DNA of 19,476 nucleotides from CAZJYI01 sp964550025 (GTDB taxonomy: Bacteria; Verrucomicrobiota; Kiritimatiellia; UBA8416; CAYOBW01), in NCBI GenBank assembly GCA_964550025.1, contig CAZJYI010000191.1, positions 1-19,476 on the forward strand, read 5' to 3'. Numbering within the stretch: position 1 is the stretch's first letter; every line of letters begins with the position of its first letter. Shown here piece after piece: positions 1-8,700 of the stretch. The notes under the pieces are model-generated. The model ran no database searches. It saw only the letters and a program-made list of their open reading frames with translations, and had not been told where the DNA came from. The position numbers and the translations under genes were made by a program.

Positions 1-62
1 CTTCGCTACTATCACCGCTGAAGTTGGCCGAGATCGGCCATAATGAGAATTGCTGCGTCCCA

Positions 63-190
63 GTAGGTCCCAGTTGCACTGGGACCAATGAATGGAGACG
101 AAGCAGGTGCGTGACAGCTCGACCTTGAGTCGCCACTGTATCACTCTTGCAGCCCCGCGTTTTCCGGGTCCCAGTGCAACTGGGACCTAC
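63..190. repeat. Inverted pair of palindromic repeats, GTAGGTCCCAGT type
   Basis: The 24 bases at 63-86 and at 167-190 are exact reverse complements. Each copy is itself a hairpin, with the 9-bp stem GGTCCCAGT/ACTGGGACC and a 3-base loop. The copies face each other 80 bp apart, so the pair could also fold as one long stem. This is typical of dispersed palindromic intergenic repeats. Confidence 0.85.
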
Positions 191-539
191 TCCTCCGGCC
201 ATGACGTCCGAGAGTCAGCCACGATAGGCAGGACAACCGGATGTCGTGCATGCACGCTTCCCTCGTTCCAGATACCCGTCGCTATGGAACCCCCACATGC
301 CCGTACCGGGCTAGTCAGCGTACGGGAACACCGTACGCACGTCCTGCATGTTAAGACCGTAGGGTGGCCGAGTCTGATCGGTGCCATAGTGCGGATTCCC
401 GGCGTCTTCTGACTTCAACTCGCCGCCGAAATGTGGCATACGCATGTAGTGCTGTTCTGGTCGGAGGGTTCGGCGTCCAATGTCCGCGACAGAATGATAC
501 AGGCACAGCATTGCAATGCCGCGACTGAATGGGGAATCG

Positions 540-601
540 GACAGGATTAACTGGATCAACAGGATAGCCCCTCCCATCCAGTAGATCCTGTAGATCCCGT
601 C
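540..601. repeat. Imperfect 26-bp inverted repeat, GGATNNACW type
   Basis: The left arm at 540-565 and right arm at 576-601 match at 20 of 26 positions when one is reverse complemented, with a 10-base loop. Each arm has a 9-base internal period (GGATTAACT, GGATCAACA, GGAT). The hairpin ends 44 bases before the preferred start of the lamin-tail/CotH gene, so it may lie in its 5' leader. Confidence 0.75.
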
Positions 602-645
602 AAGAGGACCATAGAATGGCGGTTGGCAGTACAGAGGAGAGCCGA

Positions 646-3600
646 ATGCAGCAGACGACATGCGGACGCCGGAGGATCTACGGAGCGCTGGGAGCAGTCC
701 TGCTGTGCGCCGCCGTCGCGCCTGCCCCCGCCGACGTGCTCATCACCGAGTTCATGGCCAGCAACGACTCGACCATTCTCGACGGCAACGGCGCATCGTC
801 GGACTGGGTCGAACTGCACAACACGGGGTCGAATGCCGTGGACCTCGCCGGGTGGTATCTCAGCGACGATCCGGCGGAGCTCGCGAAGTGGGCCTTCCCC
901 TCCACGAATGTGGCCGCCGGCGGCTACCTGGTCGTGTTCGCGTCGGGCACGGATGCCGAGGCCTACGTCGACCCCGGGGGCTACCTGCACACCACTTTCA
1001 GACTCAGCCGCAACGATGGGGACCAGGGCGAGTGTGTGGCATTGGTGCGTTCCGATGGCGTCACGGTCGACCACGCGTTCTGGGACTACCCCGAGCAGGC
1101 CGAGGACGTGTCCTACGGCTTGCCGTTCGACCTGGACGCGACAGACATTCTGGCGGCTCGCGAGGATGCACGCGCCCGAATCCCGGCAGGTCCCATTTCG
1201 GGGTGGACGGAAGTCGGTTACGATGATTCCGGGTGGTTGAACGGCCGGACCGGAGTGGGATACGAGCGGCAGACGGGCTACCAGTCCGTGATTCGCCTCG
1301 ATGTCGGCGCGATGTGGAACAGCAATCCCTCCGTCTACGTGCGTGTGCCGTTCGAGGTGGGTGATCCCTCCGCGTATGACTTGCTGATCCTGCGCATGCT
1401 GTATGACGACGGCTTTGTCGCCTATTTGAACGGGCAGGAGTTGACGCGCATGAACGCGCCGACGTCGGTTATCTGGCGCTCGGCCGCCCCGCTCAGCCAC
1501 GAGGCAGTACTCGGCGACTTCGAGGATTTCGACGTGTCCGCAACCATTGCCGCTCTCGCCACGGGGACGAATGTCCTGGCGATCCAGGGCATGAACGAGC
1601 GGGTCAACAGCTCCGACCTGCTGGTTCTGCCCGAACTGACCGGGATCGAGATTGGCGCCCCCCGGACCAACCAGGTGGCATTCTTCACGTCGCCCACGCC
1701 GGGCGCCGTCAACGTGACCGGGGTTGACGGGTTCGTGGGGGACACGACGTTCACGGTCGACCGGGGCTTCTACACAAACGCGTTCAGCGTGGCGATCGCG
1801 ACCGATACTCCCGACGCGCAGATCTACTACACGCTGGACGGACAGGACCCGACCCCGGCAACGGGAACGCTGTACACCAACGCCATTACCGTCGGCGGCA
1901 CGACGGTGTTGCGCGCACGGGCGACCAAGGCGGGCTACGTTCCGAGCGATGTCGACACGCAGACGTACGTCTTCATCGACGACGTCATGACCCAGTCGCT
2001 CAACGGCGAGCCGCCCGGCCCGGATTGGCCGGCGGCGCCGATCAATCGCCAGCGTTTCGACTACGGTCTGGACACCAACGTGACCGAGGATGCGCGCTAC
2101 GCGGACCTGATTGACGACGCCCTGCTCGCCATCCCGTCGATCTCGCTGGTGACGGACCTCGACAACCTGTTCCACCCGGACATCGGCATCTACGTTAACG
2201 CGGCGATGGAAGGGGCGGACTGGGAGCGCGAGACGTCGGCCGAGTTGATCCATCCGGACGGAACGGACGGGTTCCAGATCAATGCAGGCCTCCGCATTCG
2301 CGGGAACATGAGCACCTCGCCCGACAACCCCAAGCACTCCCTGCGCCTGTTCTTTCGCACCGAGTACGGCGACAACACACTCGAGTACGCCCTGTTCGGC
2401 GACGAGGGCGTCGACACGTTCAGGAAGATCGACCTGCGCACGGCGCAGAACACGTCCTGGAACCTGTCGTCGCGCGGCGACGAGTGCACCTTCGTGCGCG
2501 AGGTGTTCTCGCGCGATCTGCAGGGCGAGATGGACGAACCCTACACGCGCAGCCGCTACTATCACCTTTACATCAACGGGCAGTACTGGGGGCTCTACCA
2601 GACGCAGGAGCGTGCCGACTCGCACTACGGCGAGAGCTACCTTGGCGGCGACGATGACGACTACGACGTCATGAAGCTCCAGAGAGGGGCGGGTGTCGTG
2701 GCTACGGACGGAAACGGCGACGCCTATCGCGAGTTGTGGCAGGCGTCCACGAACGGCTTCGATGACGATGCGGACTACTATGCCGTGCAGGGGCTGGATG
2801 CCGACGGCGTCCGCGATCCGGCCCGCCGCGTGCTGCTGGACGTGGACAACCTGGTCGACTACATGATCGCCGTCTACTACGCCGGAGACCGCGATGGGCC
2901 CATTTCCGCCGTGGGCCAGAACCGGATTGCCAACAACTACTACGCGCTGTTCAACCGCGCCGGCGAAGACGGCTTCCAGTTCTTCCGCCACGATGCCGAG
3001 AACACGCTCCTGGATGTCAACGAGGACCGCACAGGGCCGTGGGAGCACCCCAACCTCTCGCAGGAGACCTATTTCAATCCGCAGACGCTGCACCAGCAGC
3101 TTTGCGCGAATACCAACTACGTCAGGCGTTTCGGTGACCGGGTGCACCGGCGCGCCTTCAACGGCGGACTGTTGGTCGAGGACGCCTGCCAGGCGCGCTT
3201 CGCGGCCCGCGTTGAACAGATCGACCTTGCGATTATTGCCGAATCCGCGCGATGGGGCGACGCGCGCGTCGAGCCCCCACGGACGAAGGACGACGATTGG
3301 ATTCCCGAGCTCTCCGCCGTCACGAACGACTACCTTCCGTACCGCACGGAGATCTTCCTCGACCAGCTCAGAGCGCAGGGCTGGTATCCGGCCGTTGACG
3401 CGCCGGTGTTCAGCCGGCACGGCGGGAGTTTCGGCGAGGGGTTCACACTCACGATGACGGGAACGAATGAGGTCTACTACACGGTGGACGGAAGTGACCC
3501 GATCGACGCCGGGGAACTGTATGTCGGGGCCGTGGCGCTCACGCGTACGGTGCAGGTGAAGGCCCGGGCGCTCGCCGGCGGCACGTGGAGCGCGCTGGCG

Positions 3601-5508
3601 GAAGCGGTCTTCGTTCCCGAGAGCCCGGTCTCGCCGTTGCGCGTGACGGAGGTGATGTACCATCCCGGGACACCGAGCGGCACGGAGACCAACTACCTGG
3701 AGTCGGACTTCGAGTTCGTCGAGATCCAGAACACGGGCAACGTGACGACCGGACTGGCCGGTGTTGAGTTCACGGAAGGGGTCAGCTTCGATTTCACCGG
3801 TTGCGGGGTTGAGAACCTGCCGCCGGGCGAGTTCATGATCCTGGTCAGCAACCTGTCGGCCTTCACCAATCGTTACCCGCAGTGGCGGAGTATGCACATC
3901 GGCGGCGAGTATCGCGGTCGCTTCTTCCTGCCGGGCGCGCTCGCGAACGAGGGGGAGGAGATCACGCTCGTGGACGGCCTGGGCAGAACGATCCAGCGCT
4001 TCGGGTACGACGACGGCTGGCACCCGGTGACGGACGGGGAGGGGTTTTCGCTGACAGTGCTCGACGCCGGGGCGGAAACCAACGCGTGGGACGTCGCTGA
4101 CGGGTGGCGTGCGAGTGCCTACGTCGGCGGGACCCCCGGTGAGGGCGCCGTGGCGTTCTGGGCGCCCGGCGACATTGTGATCAACGAAGTGTTGACGCAC
4201 CAGGATCAGGACGACCCCGGCGATTGGATCGAGCTCTTCAATGCATCCGGCGAGACGATTGCCCTCGATGGCTGGTATCTCAGTGACGACGAAGACAACC
4301 CCACCAGGGTTGCTTTGTCGAATGCGCCCGCGGTAGCGCCCGGCGGGTATGTCGTGTTGACCGAAGCCGCTCACTTCGGTGCGAATGCCGTTGGGACCAA
4401 CGGCTTCGCTCTGAGCGAGTCGGGGGACGGGGTCTACCTGTCATCGGGGACGAACGGCGTCCTGACCGGCTATCGCGACAGCCGCGAGTTCGCGGCCGCC
4501 GCGCGCGACGTGACATACGGGCTTCACGTCTGTCGCGACGGGACAACGGACTTCGCGCCCTTGAGTGCGCAGACCTCGGCTGGCGCCAACGCCGCGCCGC
4601 TGATCGGTCCGGTGGTCATCAGCGAGATTCACTACCACCCGGCGGACACCAATGCTTTCGAGTTTGTCGAGCTCCACAACACGGCCGTCACCAACGTGCC
4701 CTTGTACGATGGGGATTACCCGACAAACACCTGGCGCCTGGAAGGTGCGATCGAGCTCATCGTGCCGACCGGACTGGTGATGACCGCGGGCGAGTATCTG
4801 CTCGTGGCCCCGACCAACGCTGCCGCCTTTACCAATACCTACGCCGTGCCGGCGGGAACGCGCATCCTCGGACCGTATGGCGGTAAGCTGGACAACGCGG
4901 GTGAGACGCTGTACCTGAACCGTCCCGGCGCCCCGGACGCCGCGACGGGCGAGATCCCGTGGATTCCGGTCGAGTGGGTGGCTTACGACGACGAGACGCC
5001 GTGGCCCGTCTCCCCGGACGGTGGTGCCGCCTCGCTGGAACGCGTCGACCTGCTGGCATATGCCAACGACAGCGTTAGTTGGGTGGCAAGCTGGGGCGCA
5101 CCCACGCCCGGGGCCGCATCGGCCTGCAGCGACCTTGACGGTGACGGCATGCCCGACGCGTGGGAAATTGCGCACTTTGGAGGCACCAACGCCGTCAACG
5201 GGGGAGCCGACGACGATTTCGATGGCGACGGCGCCTCAAACGGTGATGAGTGGACGGCGGGAACGACCCCGACCAATGCCGATTCCGTATTCGCCATCCG
5301 CGGGGCGGAGCCTGCCGGCTCCGATTGGATGCTCAAGTGGTCCAGCGCCTCCAGCCGCTACTACCGCATCTGGCGCGGTACGGACCTCGCGCAGCCCCTG
5401 TCCGATGCGGTCGCCGGCCCTCTGCCCGCCACGCCGCCGGAAAACGTCCACACGGTCGGGCAGGACACGACCCCCGCCGCCTTCTACCGCGTCGGCGTCG
5501 AGCGGTGA
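646..5508 (+). CDS. Secreted multidomain lamin-tail / CotH-kinase-like protein
   Basis: A large exported protein of about 1620 residues. I start it at ATG 646, which has GAGGAG five bases upstream and opens a clean signal peptide (RRR, then a hydrophobic run, then APAPA|D). ATG 616, ten codons earlier and also preceded by AGAGGA, is an alternative. Domains in order: lamin-tail domain (about 30-130), a beta-sandwich/jelly-roll-like segment (about 170-335), a chitobiase C-terminal-like module with IYYTLDGQDP (about 369-443), a CotH spore-coat-kinase-like domain (about 500-895) with YWGLYQTQER and HDAEN near 781, a second YYTVDGSDP module (about 921-990), and three more lamin-tail domains opening VTEVMYHP, INEVLTHQ and ISEIHYHP. 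The end has two calcium-binding repeats (DLDGDGMPD, DFDGDGASN) and a tail ending FYRVGVE. Lamin-tail and CotH domains commonly co-occur in large secreted PVC proteins. Substrate is unknown; kinase activity is inferred from the family only. Confidence 0.93.
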   Translation: MQQTTCGRRRIYGALGAVLLCAAVAPAPADVLITEFMASNDSTILDGNGASSDWVELHNTGSNAVDLAGWYLSDDPAELAKWAFPSTNVAAGGYLVVFASGTDAEAYVDPGGYLHTTFRLSRNDGDQGECVALVRSDGVTVDHAFWDYPEQAEDVSYGLPFDLDATDILAAREDARARIPAGPISGWTEVGYDDSGWLNGRTGVGYERQTGYQSVIRLDVGAMWNSNPSVYVRVPFEVGDPSAYDLLILRMLYDDGFVAYLNGQELTRMNAPTSVIWRSAAPLSHEAVLGDFEDFDVSATIAALATGTNVLAIQGMNERVNSSDLLVLPELTGIEIGAPRTNQVAFFTSPTPGAVNVTGVDGFVGDTTFTVDRGFYTNAFSVAIATDTPDAQIYYTLDGQDPTPATGTLYTNAITVGGTTVLRARATKAGYVPSDVDTQTYVFIDDVMTQSLNGEPPGPDWPAAPINRQRFDYGLDTNVTEDARYADLIDDALLAIPSISLVTDLDNLFHPDIGIYVNAAMEGADWERETSAELIHPDGTDGFQINAGLRIRGNMSTSPDNPKHSLRLFFRTEYGDNTLEYALFGDEGVDTFRKIDLRTAQNTSWNLSSRGDECTFVREVFSRDLQGEMDEPYTRSRYYHLYINGQYWGLYQTQERADSHYGESYLGGDDDDYDVMKLQRGAGVVATDGNGDAYRELWQASTNGFDDDADYYAVQGLDADGVRDPARRVLLDVDNLVDYMIAVYYAGDRDGPISAVGQNRIANNYYALFNRAGEDGFQFFRHDAENTLLDVNEDRTGPWEHPNLSQETYFNPQTLHQQLCANTNYVRRFGDRVHRRAFNGGLLVEDACQARFAARVEQIDLAIIAESARWGDARVEPPRTKDDDWIPELSAVTNDYLPYRTEIFLDQLRAQGWYPAVDAPVFSRHGGSFGEGFTLTMTGTNEVYYTVDGSDPIDAGELYVGAVALTRTVQVKARALAGGTWSALAEAVFVPESPVSPLRVTEVMYHPGTPSGTETNYLESDFEFVEIQNTGNVTTGLAGVEFTEGVSFDFTGCGVENLPPGEFMILVSNLSAFTNRYPQWRSMHIGGEYRGRFFLPGALANEGEEITLVDGLGRTIQRFGYDDGWHPVTDGEGFSLTVLDAGAETNAWDVADGWRASAYVGGTPGEGAVAFWAPGDIVINEVLTHQDQDDPGDWIELFNASGETIALDGWYLSDDEDNPTRVALSNAPAVAPGGYVVLTEAAHFGANAVGTNGFALSESGDGVYLSSGTNGVLTGYRDSREFAAAARDVTYGLHVCRDGTTDFAPLSAQTSAGANAAPLIGPVVISEIHYHPADTNAFEFVELHNTAVTNVPLYDGDYPTNTWRLEGAIELIVPTGLVMTAGEYLLVAPTNAAAFTNTYAVPAGTRILGPYGGKLDNAGETLYLNRPGAPDAATGEIPWIPVEWVAYDDETPWPVSPDGGAASLERVDLLAYANDSVSWVASWGAPTPGAASACSDLDGDGMPDAWEIAHFGGTNAVNGGADDDFDGDGASNGDEWTAGTTPTNADSVFAIRGAEPAGSDWMLKWSSASSRYYRIWRGTDLAQPLSDAVAGPLPATPPENVHTVGQDTTPAAFYRVGVER

Positions 5509-5521
5509 AGGGGCTTCCTTA

Positions 5522-5559
5522 CTCATGCCGCCGGCGGCTTCCAATCCCGTCTGCATGAG
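5522..5559. terminator. Possible bidirectional terminator hairpin
   Basis: This lies in the 69-bp gap between the convergent lamin-tail/CotH and DUF4416 genes. CTCATGC (5522-5528) pairs with GCATGAG (5553-5559), and the perfect palindrome GCCGCCGGCGGC (5527-5538) overlaps its left arm. There is no T-tract, so the call rests on position and dyad symmetry. Confidence 0.3.
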
Positions 5560-5577
5560 AAAGAAGAGGGAGAGCGT

Positions 5578-6132
5578 TCATGCCGCGGGCTCGCCGTTGC
5601 GGTCGGATAACCGTTGCATGCAGAGCTTTCTCAACCCCAGGAAGTAGCGAACGTAGGCCTCGCTCCTGAAGTCCGGGTAGGTCCAGTCATGGAAGACGCA
5701 TCCGTTGCGGTCGAAGTTCAGCGTGATTTCCGCGTAGATGCCTCGTCCGAGGTAGATCCTGTGGGCGAAGTTCTTCGTTGTGGCCAGAACGACCTTGGCC
5801 GGGGTGATGTATCCCGGATCCAGGTTCACCCGGCGGCGCATGGGTTGGCTGGTTTCGGCGAGCTGCCGTTCCAGTTCGATTGTGCGCCGCTTGATGTCCG
5901 CCAGTTTGCCCGCGTCGACCGGGGGAGCGAACGATACGAATCTCCGCAGCAACCCCTCTCCCATTTCGGCGGCATAGTAGTCGGTGAAGGTGAACGGGAT
6001 GATCTCGCTGGCGCAGTCGAGCGTGCCGAACGCCTCTTCGAGGAGCCCTTCCGCGCGTGCGAACAGGGCATCTTCCGCGGCCAACATGCCGCAGAACAGC
6101 CTGGCTTGGGCGGGTTGTGCGGCGTCTCCCAT
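5578..6132 (-). CDS. DUF4416 family protein
   Basis: A 184-residue cytoplasmic protein with the whole DUF4416 pattern: an opening LFCGMLAAED, then FTFTDYYAAEMGEGLLRRFVSF, VNLDPGYITPAKVVLATTKN, AHRIYLGRGIYAEITL and the closing WTYPDFRS. The function of the family is unknown; some databases label members GTP-binding, but I see no P-loop. The chosen start MGDAAQ fits family length, with AAGGGC upstream. An in-frame extension to 6387 would add residues of non-family character and run into the response regulator. It is divergent from that gene and convergent with the lamin-tail/CotH gene. Confidence 0.88.
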   Translation of the reverse strand: MGDAAQPAQARLFCGMLAAEDALFARAEGLLEEAFGTLDCASEIIPFTFTDYYAAEMGEGLLRRFVSFAPPVDAGKLADIKRRTIELERQLAETSQPMRRRVNLDPGYITPAKVVLATTKNFAHRIYLGRGIYAEITLNFDRNGCVFHDWTYPDFRSEAYVRYFLGLRKLCMQRLSDRNGEPAA

Positions 6133-6232
6133 GGCGGCCCTTGGCGTGCTCCTGCTGTGGGGTTGGCGAAACGAGGCTGTTCTACACGCGCGCGAGGCGC
6201 GATGCAATAACGCTTTGCCAAACACCAGCTTT

Positions 6233-6261
6233 TTGCTGTACAACTGCTGATTCCATATCCT
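6233..6261 (+). promoter_or_regulatory. Possible sigma-70-like promoter of the response regulator-dus operon
   Basis: TTGCTG (6233-6238) and TATCCT (6256-6261) are separated by 17 bases, about 50 bases before the GTG start of the response regulator. Both boxes are only partial matches, so this is tentative. The 178-base gap between the two divergent genes must hold promoters for both. Confidence 0.3.
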
Positions 6262-6310
6262 AACTGTTCTGTCATCCGGGAACCCGGTCGCAGACGGAGG
6301 TTGTGTCAAG

Positions 6311-7081
6311 GTGGGTATAGGCAGAATCCTTGTAGTGGACGACGACCGCGATCTTGCCAGGCAGGTTCGCGACCTGCTGCGCTTCAACGGCTACGACGTT
6401 GTGGTGGCCCATGACGGTGAAGCGGGATTGACCGTGCTGCAGACCGAGTTCCCCGACCTGGTCCTCCTCGACATAAACATGCCGCAACTTGGCGGGATCG
6501 GTTTTCTGAAGCGCTTCCGGGAAACGCCCCTTGCGGTCAGGCCCGCGATACTCGTCTTCACGGCCCGCGTCAACATGGGCGATTTCTTCGACGGCGTCGA
6601 CGTCGCCGGGTTCCTCTCGAAGCCTTGCGACGACGATACGCTGCTGAGAGCCGTGAACGACGTGATGGCGCAGCGCCGCTCCAGCGGTGCCCCGAAGACA
6701 AGTTCGCCACTGGCGAAGTCACGTGTGCTGCTTGCCGTGGACGACACGGAGTCCGCACGGCGTATCGCCAATGCCCTCGGGGCGACGGACTTCATGATCG
6801 AGAGAGCCTCCACGGGGCCGGAAGCGCTCGAGCGGGCTCTCATGCACAAACCCGACCTGCTGATTGCCAAGGTCATTCTGACCGGGATGAACGGCGATGC
6901 CCTGGCGTCCGCGTTGAGCGATATGCCGACCACGAGCGGCATTCCCATCGTCCTGTACGATGACAGCGGGCGTGACGAGCCGGAGGAAAAATATGTCACA
7001 GGGAAGAACGGGGTGAGAGCCTTCGTTCGCGGTAATGACGTGTACGAGCTCGCCTCCGTGGCGAAGGGTGTTCTCGCCTGA
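6311..7081 (+). CDS. Tandem-receiver response regulator, second receiver degenerate
   Basis: A 256-residue protein made of two CheY-like receiver domains with no DNA-binding or enzymatic output domain. The first (about 5-121) has the full phospho-acceptor set: acidic D10-D12, acceptor D54 in LLDINMP, T84 and K104 in LSKP. The second (about 138-256) keeps D144-D145 but has K187 where the acceptor Asp should be (LLIAKVILTGMNG), so it probably cannot be phosphorylated. The start is GTG at 6311, with GGAGG ten bases upstream. Its stop overlaps the next start (TGATG), implying translational coupling to the tRNA-dihydrouridine synthase. No histidine kinase is nearby, so its partner is unknown. Confidence 0.9.
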   Translation: MGIGRILVVDDDRDLARQVRDLLRFNGYDVVVAHDGEAGLTVLQTEFPDLVLLDINMPQLGGIGFLKRFRETPLAVRPAILVFTARVNMGDFFDGVDVAGFLSKPCDDDTLLRAVNDVMAQRRSSGAPKTSSPLAKSRVLLAVDDTESARRIANALGATDFMIERASTGPEALERALMHKPDLLIAKVILTGMNGDALASALSDMPTTSGIPIVLYDDSGRDEPEEKYVTGKNGVRAFVRGNDVYELASVAKGVLA

Positions 7082-8154
7082 TGTCGCCGATAGCCCCTTT
7101 TTCCCTGGGGAGCATCCCCGTTGCCTTTCCCGTTGCGCTGGCCCCCATGGCGGGCTACACGGACGTTGCCATGAGGGGGCTCGCGCGTGAGTTCCACTGC
7201 GGCCTGACCTATACCGAGGTAGCCAACGCCGCCGGCCTGATCCACGGTTCGGCGCCGACCTTCGACCTGCTTGCGACCGCGCCCGGCGAACACCCCGTCG
7301 GCGCGCACATCTACGGGTCCGAACCCGGGATCATGGCGGAAGCCGCCGTGCTGATCCGGGACCTCGACCGATTCGATTTCATCGATATTAATTGCGGGTG
7401 CCCCGTTAGGAAGATTGTGGCCAAGGGCGCGGGGGCGGCCCTGATGAAGGACCCCCGGCGCATTGCCCGCATCGTCGAGGCCGTGCGCGGTGCCGTCGAC
7501 CTCCCCGTGACGGTCAAGACACGCAGCGGCCTGACGCCGGACCGCATCAACATCTCCGAAACGGCCCATGCGGCGGAGGAAGCCGGGGCCGCTGCAATCG
7601 CGATCCATGTGCGCGTCGCTTCGCAACGCCACCGCGGGCCGGCGGACTGGGAGCTGCTCGCGCGCATAAAGCAGGAACGGCAGATCCCGGTTATCGGCAA
7701 CGGAGGCGTCTGGACCGCGAGGGATGCCGTGCGCATCTTCAGGGAAACGGGCGTGGATGGCGTCATGATTGCCCGTGGCGCCATCGGCAATCCGTGGATC
7801 TTCGCCGCCGTTCGCCGTCTTCTGGGCGGGGACGCCTGGCCCGGGCACACCCTCGAGGAGCACGCCGCGGTTGTCCGGCGTCACCTCGAGGCGCTCGTCC
7901 GTCAGAAGGAAAGGGAATACAGCGGCCGAAGACGGCGGGGGGCGAGGCTGACGGCGGCACAGGCCGCCGCCCTCCATTTCAGGGGGCATCTGCACCAGTA
8001 CCTGAGCGGTTTTCGCGGCTGGTCCGACGTGCGGCGCGGAATGAACGACATCCGAACACCGGATGACGTCATGGCCGCCGTAGACCGCGTCCTGGCCAGG
8101 CAACCGCCGGGCCCGGTCGGGGCAGAGGGGTGCGACCCTGCACCCGGCAGTTAG
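7081..8154 (+). CDS. dus: tRNA-dihydrouridine synthase (Dus family)
   Basis: A 357-residue FMN-dependent enzyme that reduces uridine to dihydrouridine in tRNA, using NAD(P)H in the cytoplasm. Family hallmarks are the N-terminal LAPMAGYTDVAMRGLA, the active-site segment DINCGCPVRKI with probable catalytic C107, TVKTRSG near 144-150, IHVR near 176, GNGGV (206-210), and the phosphate-binding GVMIARGAIGNPWIF (227-241). The overall pattern is closest to DusB. The C-terminal helical domain is followed by a short Pro/Gly-rich tail. The start codon shares a base with the stop of the upstream response regulator. A clustered repeat follows the stop. Confidence 0.95.
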   Translation: MSPIAPFSLGSIPVAFPVALAPMAGYTDVAMRGLAREFHCGLTYTEVANAAGLIHGSAPTFDLLATAPGEHPVGAHIYGSEPGIMAEAAVLIRDLDRFDFIDINCGCPVRKIVAKGAGAALMKDPRRIARIVEAVRGAVDLPVTVKTRSGLTPDRINISETAHAAEEAGAAAIAIHVRVASQRHRGPADWELLARIKQERQIPVIGNGGVWTARDAVRIFRETGVDGVMIARGAIGNPWIFAAVRRLLGGDAWPGHTLEEHAAVVRRHLEALVRQKEREYSGRRRRGARLTAAQAAALHFRGHLHQYLSGFRGWSDVRRGMNDIRTPDDVMAAVDRVLARQPPGPVGAEGCDPAPGS

Positions 8155-8173
8155 ACTGCGCGATGCGGTGCGA

Positions 8174-8308
8174 GTGATCAGTTACCAGTTGTCAGTGATC
8201 GGTGCGGGGGAGAGTTCCGCGCTGGAATCAGCACGCACACGTCGGGAGCGAAGGACACTGATGACGGATTACCGATCACCGGTAACTGACCACCGATAAC
8301 TGATAACT
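8174..8308. repeat. TCAGTTAYCAGT-type clustered inverted repeat
   Basis: Bases 8174-8203 carry short variants of GTGATCAGTTACCAGT, and 8271-8308 carry the complementary series ACCGATCACCGGTAACTGAC followed by further short variants. The arms form an imperfect inverted repeat that shares the exact 9-mer ACCGATCAC. The element fills most of the gap between the convergent dus and zinc-ribbon genes and may act as a transcript end. Confidence 0.7.
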
Positions 8309-8321
8309 CCCCTCCGCGTCG

Positions 8322-8576
8322 TCACAGGCTCGTCTGCATCACCTTGCCCAGCCCCGTGTGATAGCCGCACTGCACGCACAGGACGGCATCGGGCTCCATG
8401 GCAGCGCCGCAGTTCGGGCAGAGTTGGGCTTGGGGCGCGATGGCCGGTTCTCCCTCCGCCTGCGGAAGCTGAATCGGTTGCTCGCAGGCCGGGCAGGCAA
8501 TCGTCTCCCCGGCCATGTCCTCGGGCGCCTCCAGGGACTGCTGACAGTGCGGGCATTCAAACGTGATATCGGGCAT
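8322..8576 (-). CDS. Small double zinc-ribbon protein
   Basis: An 84-residue protein with two zinc ribbons: C8-P-H-C11 with C28-P-A-C31, and C53-P-N-C56 with C67-V-Q-C70. They are joined by an acidic Pro/Ala-rich linker. The first resembles the small MJ0042-type or FmdB-type ribbons, the second the zinc-ribbon modules common at protein ends. The start is well defined by GGAGGAA six bases upstream. No function can be assigned from sequence; nucleic-acid or protein binding is a guess. It is convergent with dus. Confidence 0.85.
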   Translation of the reverse strand: MPDITFECPHCQQSLEAPEDMAGETIACPACEQPIQLPQAEGEPAIAPQAQLCPNCGAAMEPDAVLCVQCGYHTGLGKVMQTSL

Positions 8577-8700
8577 CGCCGCTTCCTCCGTACCTGTGAC
8601 CTCAGTTCACGTATAGTGTTTGAATCACTTTACGAACGACCCGTTCGCGCGTCAAGCGGGGGTTGCGGCCAACGCGGGTGGCGGGGGAGGGGAGGGCGTT

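Larger units (their letters stand above)
1..645. other. Gene-free leader region with several hairpins
   Basis: I see no convincing gene in this stretch. Short open frames exist on both strands, but none has a recognisable motif or good ribosome binding site. It holds a short hairpin TGGCCGA/TCGGCCA (25-40), a pair of identical palindromes in opposite orientation (63-86 and 167-190), a perfect 8-bp hairpin GCGTACGG/CCGTACGC (318-338), a perfect 12-bp palindrome GCATTGCAATGC (508-519) and a larger imperfect inverted repeat (540-601). It presumably contains the promoter of the downstream secreted protein gene, but no clear -35/-10 pair stands out. Confidence 0.6.

Noticed and set aside
92..412. 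A 106-codon plus-strand frame near the left end
   Set aside because: It runs through palindromic repeats, has no recognisable features and no ribosome binding site.
556..4374. A 1272-codon open frame on the minus strand
   Set aside because: It lies wholly opposite the lamin-tail/CotH gene, is rich in V, R, H and D without motifs, and arises from the codon bias of the real gene in high-GC DNA.
6391..8103. A 570-codon minus-strand frame
   Set aside because: It is antisense to the response regulator and dus genes, both with clear family motifs; its own sequence is low-complexity and lacks any motif.
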